NCBI GenBank assembly: GCA_017935225.1
Contig: JAGBIA010000041.1
Coordinates: 1-32,697, forward strand
Source: Clostridia bacterium
Lineage (GTDB): Bacteria > Bacillota > Clostridia > Oscillospirales > CAG-272
Direction: 5' to 3'
DNA: 32,697 nucleotides
Part shown: piece by piece, positions 14,575-21,237 of the stretch
Position numbering within the stretch: the stretch's first letter is position 1
How the letters are laid out: every line of letters begins with the position of its first letter
Notes under the pieces: model-generated
Databases searched by the model: none
What the model was told of the DNA's origin: nothing
The model's input: the letters and a program-made list of their open reading frames with translations, nothing else
Position numbers and translations under genes: made by a program

Positions 14575-14829
14575 AAGGATCGTGAGATCCTATCCTCTAT
14601 GCCCTCGCATTTGAATAAGTTGGGGGAATATATAAAAATAATTATGGAAGGAGACGAATATGAACGCCGACGGGTGCAATCGAAGTTGCAAGTTAAGTTA
14701 TTCTAATTTAATACCGACGGAAAAGTGCAGTTTCGTCTTCTAAGACCTATTTGTCAGGACATCATCGCGCCTTGCGATAAGCTCGTGACCTCTTTTCCGT
14801 TTTTGTGAGGAAAAGGAGGTCATTTTTTT
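14575..14829 (+). promoter_or_regulatory. mgtE leader RNA: candidate attenuator or riboswitch
   Basis: The leader begins with a perfect hairpin (AGGATC-GTGA-GATCCT, 14577-14592), contains a small ORF at 14660-14743, and ends in a strong stem (14787-14798 with 14809-14821, one bulged G). Seven U (14823-14829) follow the stem and abut the mgtE ATG. The 3' arm of that stem holds AAGGAGG, the mgtE ribosome site, so one hairpin can block both transcription and translation. CGGAAAAG at 14718-14725, inside the small ORF, is exactly complementary to CTTTTCCG at 14792-14799 in the terminator 5' arm, which gives a mutually exclusive antiterminator. I see none of the conserved M-box or Mn (yybP-ykoY) blocks. 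Regulation by Mg2+ is inferred from the gene it controls. Confidence 0.6.
14660..14743 (+). CDS. Candidate 27-aa leader peptide upstream of mgtE
   Basis: ATG at 14660 is preceded by AAGGAG (14648-14653) at ideal spacing, a stronger site than expected by chance. The 27-residue product starts MNADGCNRSC and ends EKCSFVF, with three Cys (6, 10, 23) and one Pro (19), then TAA. It has no signal or membrane segment. Codons 20-22 contain the antiterminator sequence described for the leader, so translation of this ORF could decide which hairpin forms. Protein-level homology cannot be judged at this length. Confidence 0.5.
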   Translation: MNADGCNRSCKLSYSNLIPTEKCSFVF

Positions 14830-16236
14830 ATGGATTTTTCTGAAGACAGAGCTTTTTTGGAGCAGCAGGACAGAGACTATCGCAGAGCCATACTTTCTAT
14901 AATCCGCGGAGACAGCGACGATGAGCTGATGCGCTCCTTGCTCGAGGACTACCACGCAAACGACATCGCTGCGGTGCTTGAGGAGCTCAGCGAGGAGGAG
15001 AACGAGAAGCTTTTGCGCGTGCTTGGCAACGAGGCGATGGCAGAGATCGTTGCATATCTCGACGATGCGTCAGAGATCATCGAGCAGATGGATGCCGACG
15101 ATGCGGCTGAGATCATCGAGCAGATGGACGCCGACGAGGCGCTCGAGGTGCTTGATACGCTTGACGAAGAGACTCGTCAGGAGGTGCTCGAGCTTATTGA
15201 AGACGAGGTCAAGCAGGAGATCGAGCTTATCGACTCCTACGGCGACGACGAGTTCGGTAGCGTGATGAGCACGAATTTCATCGCGATCAGCAGGGAACTG
15301 AACGTCAAGGGCGCGATGCGAAAGCTGATTGCCGAAGCGCCCGAGAACGACAATATTTTTACCATCTTCGTCGTCGACGAGGACGGAGCGTTTTACGGCG
15401 CGATAAATCTCAAGGAGCTTATAGTTGCGCGGAGCGATAAGCCGCTTGAGGATCTTATATACAACACCTTCCCGTACGTGCTTGACAAGGAGAGCATCTC
15501 TGAGAACATCGAGCGCGTGAGGGGATATTCCGAGGAGCTCATACCCGTGCTCTCCGAGGTGGATCGCCGCATTCTCGGTGTTATCACCTCGCACGACGTC
15601 ACCGAGATCGTCGATGCAGAGCTCGGTGAAGATTACGCAAAGCTTGCGGCGCTCGGCTCTGAGGAGAACGTGCGTGAGCCGGTATTCAAGAGTATGAAAA
15701 AGCGAATTCCGTGGCTTATCGCGCTTCTGTTCCTCGGACTTGCGGTTTCGGCGGTCGTCGGACTCTTCGAGGGCGTGGTCAAGGAGCTGCCGCTTATCGT
15801 CAGCTTTCAGTCGCTGATACTCGGAATGGCGGGTAACGTCGGCACACAGTCGCTTGCGGTCACGGTCAGAGCGGTCAGCTCGGACGAGCTCGAGGGCGGA
15901 AAGTTCAGATTTATTTTCAAGGAGACTCGCGTTGCTTTCTTCAACGGTGCGCTGATCGGACTGTTTTCCTTTGTCGTAGTTGGAATTTACCTCTCGGCGA
16001 TAGGCGGACATCCTGCGCCTCTTGCGTTCAGCGCGGCAGCCTGCGTGGGTCTGGCGCTCTGCTTTGCGATGATGATCTCGGGCTTTACGGGCGCGGCGAT
16101 ACCGATGTGCTTCCACAAGCTCGGCATAGATCCCGCAGTAGCATCCGGCCCGCTGATCACGACGGTGAACGATCTCGTCGCGGTCGTCAGCTACTACGGA
16201 CTCGCGTGGATACTGCTTATCAATTTCGGAGTTTAA
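14830..16236 (+). CDS. mgtE: Magnesium transporter/channel MgtE
   Basis: The product is 468 aa with the complete MgtE order. An acidic superhelical N domain (about residues 30-130) includes two near-identical 'IIEQMDAD' repeats. A tandem CBS pair follows (about 140-275; 'SVMSTNFIAISRELNV' and 'YVLDKESISENIERV'). A five-helix transmembrane domain (about 285-468) completes it. Signature pore residues are visible: 'LILGMAGNVGTQSLAVTVRA' and the C-terminal 'DPAVASGPLITTVND', whose Asp residues line the Mg2+ path. The protein forms a dimeric Mg2+-gated channel in the cytoplasmic membrane. The ATG directly follows a U-run, and its ribosome site is inside a terminator hairpin. The gene is single and convergent with the anti-sigma-like gene. 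Confidence 0.95.
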   Translation: MDFSEDRAFLEQQDRDYRRAILSIIRGDSDDELMRSLLEDYHANDIAAVLEELSEEENEKLLRVLGNEAMAEIVAYLDDASEIIEQMDADDAAEIIEQMDADEALEVLDTLDEETRQEVLELIEDEVKQEIELIDSYGDDEFGSVMSTNFIAISRELNVKGAMRKLIAEAPENDNIFTIFVVDEDGAFYGAINLKELIVARSDKPLEDLIYNTFPYVLDKESISENIERVRGYSEELIPVLSEVDRRILGVITSHDVTEIVDAELGEDYAKLAALGSEENVREPVFKSMKKRIPWLIALLFLGLAVSAVVGLFEGVVKELPLIVSFQSLILGMAGNVGTQSLAVTVRAVSSDELEGGKFRFIFKETRVAFFNGALIGLFSFVVVGIYLSAIGGHPAPLAFSAAACVGLALCFAMMISGFTGAAIPMCFHKLGIDPAVASGPLITTVNDLVAVVSYYGLAWILLINFGV

Positions 16237-16250
16237 CAATACTATATAAA

Positions 16251-16275
16251 GGGGCTGAATGACTCAGCCCCAAAT
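16251..16275. terminator. Bidirectional terminator between mgtE and the anti-sigma-like gene
   Basis: GGGGCTGA (16251-16258) pairs with TCAGCCCC (16264-16271) over a 5-nt loop. AAATTTTA follows on the plus strand and TTTATATAG on the minus strand. Confidence 0.65.
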
Positions 16276-16276
16276 T

Positions 16277-17605
16277 TTATTGCGTTTTATGCTCGTGGTT
16301 GCTTTGAACCTTTTCGAAATGTTCGGCGTAGCCCTCGATCTCTATGGCGGGAACGTTCGTGAGCGCATAGGTGTCGCCCTCGATGCGCTTATAGAAATTA
16401 TAAAAGGGAATTACCGCGTCTTTGCAAATTCTATAACGCACGCAGACAAAATCATATTCCTCGAAGTCGATCTTTTCCTGAGCCGCCGTGCAAACCGGGC
16501 AGGCGTATCCGCCGATAACGTATCCCTTGCTCAAATACTCCTCGGCTATCTTAAGATCAAGAAGATCTACTTTCTTCGTCGCGTAGCATCTCTCGTACGG
16601 ATCGCTGCGGTACTTTTCGTATCCCACGGAGACGTTATACAGAACGCCGTCGCTTACTAGATCGCCTCCTGTGTTTGTTTCATTGTCAAACCTAAGGTAT
16701 ATGTTGTCTGATAATATGTTTAAAGAAGAATTCAATTCGTGGTCACTTTTGTTGTAGAAATAAACGTAAAAGTAGTCTATTTGCGGCGGATTGTATTCAG
16801 CATCATACACGCGAGATATTTTTATGTCGCTGAACTCAACGCCGAACAACTCAAAAAGTTTTTCTTTTATTGGGATCATATCTTTTTCTATTTCATCATC
16901 GCTTTTTCTTTGATCGACGTTTATAGTCACTCCGTCAAGAGATAGCAGGCAATCTTCAATTGAAAATGCGACGCTGGGGCCGAAAAATGATATTGAATAA
17001 TGGTCTTGATATTGATACAGTGAAAGGACTCTTGCGCCTATTTCGTTGTTTTCAACGCCGTTTCTGATAACTTCTTCTCCGTCGTAGCGTGTTTGTCCCC
17101 AAAAGCCGTACTCGGGAACAGACTCACCGACCATATTGCAGTAGCGTTCCACTATAGGATCCGAAAACGCCTTTAACTCGTTTTCGTTTAAATCTTTTCT
17201 TACCGTGATATAATCGTAGATCAAAGCAGGTTCGTCAAAGTGAAGAGAAGCTGCTTGGAGCGCGTTCGGATCTTTTACTGTTACTTTTGTGTATTTGTTA
17301 GTCGGCACGCCCATTATATTGGGATCTTCTTCCGTCAGCATTGCAAATTCTTCGTAGGTATAAAGCGGACCGTCGACGAACTCGGGCTCTTTGTATGTTT
17401 CCTTGGGTGTTTTTCTTTGAAGCACGCCTATGACCGTGCCGACAAGGATAGCAACGAGTAGGCAAATGCTTGCGGCAAGCAGAAGAGTACGTCGCAAGCC
17501 TTTCTTTTTGAGAATTACGAACGGCTTCGCGTTATACGGCGCGGCTTCTTCTACGTATTTTTCGTCAATGAGACTCATCGAGTTTAATATTTCTCTTTTT
17601 TTCAT
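16277..17605 (-). CDS. Membrane anti-sigma-like protein with CPVC motif (partner of ECF sigma, copy 1)
   Basis: This 442-aa protein starts 4 bp inside the end of the ECF sigma gene (ATGA overlap). A short cytoplasmic N-terminus contains 'SLIDEKYVEEAAPYNAKP' (residues 11-28). A single transmembrane helix (about 38-62) is followed by a large extracytoplasmic domain with no known family. That domain contains 'DQRKSDDEIEKDMIPIKEKL' (about 231-250), a Cys-Pro-Val-Cys motif (369-372) and 'FEEYDFVCVRY' just after it. The paralogue at 29118-30464 keeps all these blocks. Gene order, topology and overlap indicate that the N-terminus restrains the sigma factor and the outer domain senses a signal. Redox or metal sensing by the CPxC pair is only a hypothesis. 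Confidence 0.6.
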   Translation of the reverse strand: MKKREILNSMSLIDEKYVEEAAPYNAKPFVILKKKGLRRTLLLAASICLLVAILVGTVIGVLQRKTPKETYKEPEFVDGPLYTYEEFAMLTEEDPNIMGVPTNKYTKVTVKDPNALQAASLHFDEPALIYDYITVRKDLNENELKAFSDPIVERYCNMVGESVPEYGFWGQTRYDGEEVIRNGVENNEIGARVLSLYQYQDHYSISFFGPSVAFSIEDCLLSLDGVTINVDQRKSDDEIEKDMIPIKEKLFELFGVEFSDIKISRVYDAEYNPPQIDYFYVYFYNKSDHELNSSLNILSDNIYLRFDNETNTGGDLVSDGVLYNVSVGYEKYRSDPYERCYATKKVDLLDLKIAEEYLSKGYVIGGYACPVCTAAQEKIDFEEYDFVCVRYRICKDAVIPFYNFYKRIEGDTYALTNVPAIEIEGYAEHFEKVQSNHEHKTQ

Positions 17606-18159
17606 AAATCAATACCCTCCTTCAATAAATGCTCTCGGAAGCGTTTACGGGTGCGCGAAAGGGTGGATTTTACCGTGCCCTCGGAAATTGAATAATCTGC
17701 GGCTATGCTCTTTATCGAGCTGCAATACCAATATCTGCGCACGAAAATTATTCTTGTCTCTGGCGGTAGCTCTTCAAGAAAGGAATTTATCGCGTCGCGA
17801 AGTAATATCTCGTCAACGGGTGCACCTTTCTCATTCCGAGAAGTTATAAATTCTTCCACTTCCTCGAAGATAAGCTGATTTTCATTTCTTCTTTTCATAG
17901 CGTTTTCATTGGCATACCTGTTGAGCGCAAGATTCCTCGTTAGCTTGCCAAGGTAGGTCGATAAGCGCTCGGGCTTCTTGGGTGGAATACTCGACCACGC
18001 GTGCACATAGGTGTCGTTGACGCATTCCTCCGCGTCAAGCTCGGAATAGAGAATATTGTACGCAATATAGTAGCAGTATGTTCCGTACTTTTCCTGCGCA
18101 TAGCGTATGGCATCCTCTGAGCGTTCCCAAAACAGTTCAACTATTTTTACGTCATCCAT
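17602..18159 (-). CDS. ECF-type RNA polymerase sigma factor (copy 1)
   Basis: The product is 185 aa. Sigma region 2 covers about residues 10-80 ('YCYYIAYNILYSELDAEECV' then 'NDTYVHAWSSIPP'). Region 4 covers about 125-180 ('LPPETRIIFVRRYWY' then 'SIAADYSISEGTVKSTLSRT'), which holds the -35-binding helix-turn-helix. Regions 1 and 3 are absent, as in ECF factors. The ATG at 18159 has AGGAGGTAAAT upstream. It overlaps the anti-sigma-like gene by 4 bp, so the pair is coupled. Its own upstream region carries a motif shared with the second pair, which suggests autoregulation. Confidence 0.9.
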   Translation of the reverse strand: MDDVKIVELFWERSEDAIRYAQEKYGTYCYYIAYNILYSELDAEECVNDTYVHAWSSIPPKKPERLSTYLGKLTRNLALNRYANENAMKRRNENQLIFEEVEEFITSRNEKGAPVDEILLRDAINSFLEELPPETRIIFVRRYWYCSSIKSIAADYSISEGTVKSTLSRTRKRFREHLLKEGIDL

Positions 18160-18182
18160 ATTTACCTCCTATTGTTGTGGCG

Positions 18183-18223
18183 CCTTCACTATAATACACA
18201 GAATTTGAAACGGAAAGGTTGCA
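18183..18223 (-). promoter_or_regulatory. Candidate ECF autoregulatory promoter (copy 1)
   Basis: Read on the minus strand, TGCAACCTTT, 21 bp and ATAGTGAAGG, ending 23 bp before the sigma start. The same two blocks with the same 21-bp gap occur at 31047-31087. TGCAAC resembles the (T/G)GxAAC -35 boxes of ECF sigma factors. No TTGACA/TATAAT pair serves this gene. Confidence 0.65.
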
Positions 18224-18321
18224 CTTTTTTAAAAATTATAGCATATTTTTTAAAAAAATACAATATCGAAGCACAAAGCCTCAAATGTTTAAGAATACTC
18301 GCTAAAAATTCTCAAAAACTC

Positions 18322-18350
18322 TTGTAAAAATGTTCAAGATTTGATATAAT
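18322..18350 (+). promoter_or_regulatory. Promoter of the metG unit
   Basis: TTGTAA (18322-18327) and TATAAT (18345-18350) have a 17-bp spacer. The leader to the metG ATG is about 55 nt, and no T-box is visible in it. The rest of 18224-18321 is A/T-rich, with no gene. Confidence 0.65.
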
Positions 18351-18410
18351 AAACTATGTATTGATATTTTTAGGTTAAAAATAAAATTTTTGACATCGGA
18401 AGGTGATAAA

Positions 18411-20381
18411 ATGAAAGAAAAGTATTACATCACAACAGCGATAGCGTATGCGTCGAGAAAGCCTCACTTCGGAAATACCTATGAGGTAATTATGACAGAC
18501 GCGGTCGCAAGATATAAGAGAGCACTCGGCTACGATGTGTTCTTCTGCACGGGTACCGACGAGCACGGTCAGAAGATCGAGGACCTTGCGAATGCGGCAG
18601 GTATTACCCCCAAGCAGTACGTTGACGGCGTTGCGGGCGAGATCCGCGGCATCTGGGACAAGATGAATTCGAGCTACGACTATTTCATCCGCACGACCGA
18701 CGATTATCACGAGGCAAACGTGCAGAAGATATTCAAGAAGTTCTACGACAAGGGTGACATCTACAAGGGCAAATACGAGGGCTGGTACTGCACGCCCTGC
18801 GAGTCCTTCTTCACCGAGACTCAGGCGGCAGAGGGCAAGTGTCCCGACTGCGGTCGCCCCGTACAGAAGGCGAGCGAAGAGGCTTACTTCTTCAAGATGA
18901 GCAAGTACGCCGATCTCCTTATGAAGCACATCGAGGAGCATCCCGAGTTCATCGAGCCCGAGTCGCGCAAGAAGGAGATGGTCAACAACTTCCTCAAGGC
19001 AGGTCTGCAGGATCTCTGCGTTTCGCGTACCTCGTTCAAGTGGGGAATTCCGGTCGACTTCGACGACCGTCACGTCGTTTACGTATGGCTCGACGCGCTG
19101 ACCAACTACATCACCGCTCTCGGCTACGACGCGGACAAGACCTTTGAGGAGCAGTCCGAGCACTTCAAGAAGTATTGGCCTGCCGACGTTCACATCATCG
19201 GCAAGGACATTCTCCGCTTCCACACTATCTATTGGCCTATCTTCCTTATGGCGCTCGATCTGCCTCTGCCGAAGAAGGTATTCGGTCATCCGTGGTTCAA
19301 CTTCGGTGTTGAGAAGATGTCGAAGTCTCGCGGAAACGTTATCTACGCTGACAAGCTCGCAGAGAGATTCGGCGTTGACGGCGTAAGATATTACGCGCTC
19401 TCCGAGATGCCCTACAATGCAGACGGAAGCATCACCTACGAGTCGGTCATCAAGAGATACAACACTGACCTCGTTAACAATATGGGCAACCTCGTCAAGC
19501 GTACTCTCGATATGCAGAAGAAGTACTTTGATAAGGTCGTTCAGACACCCGTAGCTCATGATGCGCTCGACGACGAGCTGGTTGCAGCTTGTGTTGAGGC
19601 TTACAAGGGCTTTACCGAGAATATGGACGCTTACCACATCGCAGACGCGCTTGAGTGCGTATTTGCTATGTTCAACAGAGCAAACAAGTACATCGACGAG
19701 ACTACACCATGGACTCTTGCAAAGGACGAGAGTCAGCGCGCAAGACTCGGCACGGTGCTCTACAACCTGCTTGAGACTATCCGTTGGGGCGCGGTAATGC
19801 TCGCTCCCATCATTCCCGATACCTCTGCAGAGATACTCGCAACTCTCGGCACCGACGCGTGCGACTATGAGAGCATCGGCTCGGCTGACAAGTTCGGCGC
19901 TATCAAGCCCGAGAGCGTAGTCGGAGACTCGAGAGTTATGTTCGCACGTATCGACGAGGCTAAGCTCCTTGCTGAGCTTGAGGCAGAGATGGAGGCGCAG
20001 AGAGCTGCTGCCGAGGCGGCAGAGAAGGCGAACGCCGCTCCCGAGAAGCCCGAGGGCTGTGCGCTCATCGGCATCGAGGATTTTATGGGCGTTGAGCTCC
20101 GCTCGGCGCAGATAATCTCGGCTGAGAGAGTTCCGAAGGCAAAGAAGCTTCTTTGTCTGCAGGTAGACCTCGGATACGAGAAGAGACAGGTCGTTTCGGG
20201 TATTGCAAAGTTCTATGCTCCCGAGGATCTCGTCGGCAAGAAGATAATCCTCGTTGCTAACCTCAAGCCTGCAAAGCTCTGTGGAATTGACTCCGAGGGT
20301 ATGATCCTTGCAAGCGGCGAGGAGCAGGTAAGAGTTGTATTCCTCGCCGAAGACACACCTCTTGGCGAGCGTATCAGATAA
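18411..20381 (+). CDS. metG: Methionine--tRNA ligase
   Basis: This 656-aa enzyme charges tRNA-Met with methionine in the cytoplasm. The class I signature near the N-terminus is 'KPHFGNTYE' (residues 17-25), where the usual HIGH is HFGN. A zinc knuckle follows ('CTPCESFF' and 'CPDCGRPVQ'), and the second class I motif 'KMSKSRGN' is near residue 302. An anticodon-binding helical domain and a linker of Ala/Glu repeats come next. A C-terminal tRNA-binding OB domain completes it ('IEDFMGVELRSAQIISAERV' and 'GIDSEGMILA'). The start is the ATG at 18411 with GGAAGGTGAT upstream; the in-frame TTG at 18390 is not needed. The downstream tatD gene starts 5 nt after the stop; this metG-tatD order is common in Bacillota. 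Confidence 0.95.
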   Translation: MKEKYYITTAIAYASRKPHFGNTYEVIMTDAVARYKRALGYDVFFCTGTDEHGQKIEDLANAAGITPKQYVDGVAGEIRGIWDKMNSSYDYFIRTTDDYHEANVQKIFKKFYDKGDIYKGKYEGWYCTPCESFFTETQAAEGKCPDCGRPVQKASEEAYFFKMSKYADLLMKHIEEHPEFIEPESRKKEMVNNFLKAGLQDLCVSRTSFKWGIPVDFDDRHVVYVWLDALTNYITALGYDADKTFEEQSEHFKKYWPADVHIIGKDILRFHTIYWPIFLMALDLPLPKKVFGHPWFNFGVEKMSKSRGNVIYADKLAERFGVDGVRYYALSEMPYNADGSITYESVIKRYNTDLVNNMGNLVKRTLDMQKKYFDKVVQTPVAHDALDDELVAACVEAYKGFTENMDAYHIADALECVFAMFNRANKYIDETTPWTLAKDESQRARLGTVLYNLLETIRWGAVMLAPIIPDTSAEILATLGTDACDYESIGSADKFGAIKPESVVGDSRVMFARIDEAKLLAELEAEMEAQRAAAEAAEKANAAPEKPEGCALIGIEDFMGVELRSAQIISAERVPKAKKLLCLQVDLGYEKRQVVSGIAKFYAPEDLVGKKIILVANLKPAKLCGIDSEGMILASGEEQVRVVFLAEDTPLGERIR

Positions 20382-20386
20382 TAAAA

Positions 20387-21196
20387 ATGGCAATTAACTT
20401 TTTTGACAGCCACGCGCACTATTACGACGATCGCTTCTACGGCGAAGAAAATCCTCAAGGAGCGGAAAAGCTCCTTGAGGAGCTTTTTGCTGGCGGACTG
20501 CTCGGCGTGATAAACGTGGGCACCAACCACCGCTCAAATCTTCGTGCGATCGAGCAGGCTAAGAAATATCCGCTTATGTACGTAGCGGCGGGAATTCATC
20601 CCGAGGACGTCGCAAGCACCGACATCGGTGTTGAGGGCGAGCTTGAGAAGCTCTACGCTCTGCTTGAGAACAGAGAAAAAAGGGAAGAGAACAAGATAGT
20701 CGCACTCGGCGAGATCGGGCTTGACTACTATTGGGAGCCCTACGACCGCGAGCAGCAGACCTATTGCTTTGAAGCGCAGATGGAGATGGCGCGCAAGCTC
20801 GATCTTCCCGTCGTGATACACGACAGAGAGGCTCACGGCGACAGCTTTGACGTTGTGTGCAAGTACCCCGAGGTACGCGGAGTTTTCCATAGCTATAGCG
20901 GGAGCGCGGAGATGGCAAAGGAGCTTGTCAAGCGCGGCTGGTATATATCCTTTTCGGGCGTTGTTTCCTTTAAGAACGCCGCAAAGATCAAAGAGGTCGC
21001 AAAGGTCGTGCCGGACGACAGAATTCTGATCGAGACCGATGCGCCCTACCTCGCACCTCATCCGTTCAGAGGAAAGATAAATCACTCGGGCAGACTGTTC
21101 TACACCGCGACCGCACTCGCAGAGGCGAGCGGCAGATCAGTAGAGGACGTAGCGCGACTGACTCGTGAGAACACAAAGAGACTTTTCGGAATTTGA
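20387..21196 (+). CDS. tatD: TatD family metal-dependent DNase
   Basis: The product is 269 aa with an amidohydrolase-like TIM barrel. Metal ligands are visible in the family order: 'DSHAHYYD' (His9, His11), 'GEIGLDYYW' (Glu near 108), 'VIHDREAH' (His near 145), 'GVFHSYSG' (His near 167) and 'IETDAPYLAPHPFRG' (Asp near 219). TatD proteins act as 3'-5' exonucleases on DNA and RNA and take part in DNA repair or decay. No clear ribosome site precedes the ATG. The 5-nt gap after metG suggests translation by re-initiation. Confidence 0.9.
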   Translation: MAINFFDSHAHYYDDRFYGEENPQGAEKLLEELFAGGLLGVINVGTNHRSNLRAIEQAKKYPLMYVAAGIHPEDVASTDIGVEGELEKLYALLENREKREENKIVALGEIGLDYYWEPYDREQQTYCFEAQMEMARKLDLPVVIHDREAHGDSFDVVCKYPEVRGVFHSYSGSAEMAKELVKRGWYISFSGVVSFKNAAKIKEVAKVVPDDRILIETDAPYLAPHPFRGKINHSGRLFYTATALAEASGRSVEDVARLTRENTKRLFGI

Positions 21197-21237
21197 CAAT
21201 ATCAGATGATACCTGTTTTTGACACGGAGGTATAAAA

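Noticed and set aside
14575-14829. Known M-box or yybP-ykoY riboswitch before mgtE
   Set aside because: I looked for the conserved M-box (GTGAGGCTCC, GCTGCTGCC, GACGCCAATGGGTC) and Mn-switch blocks by eye and found none. A covariance search is needed to be sure.
18375-20393. 672-codon open frame antisense to metG
   Set aside because: It is a codon-bias shadow of metG: no ribosome site, low-complexity Leu/Val/Arg composition and no recognisable domain.
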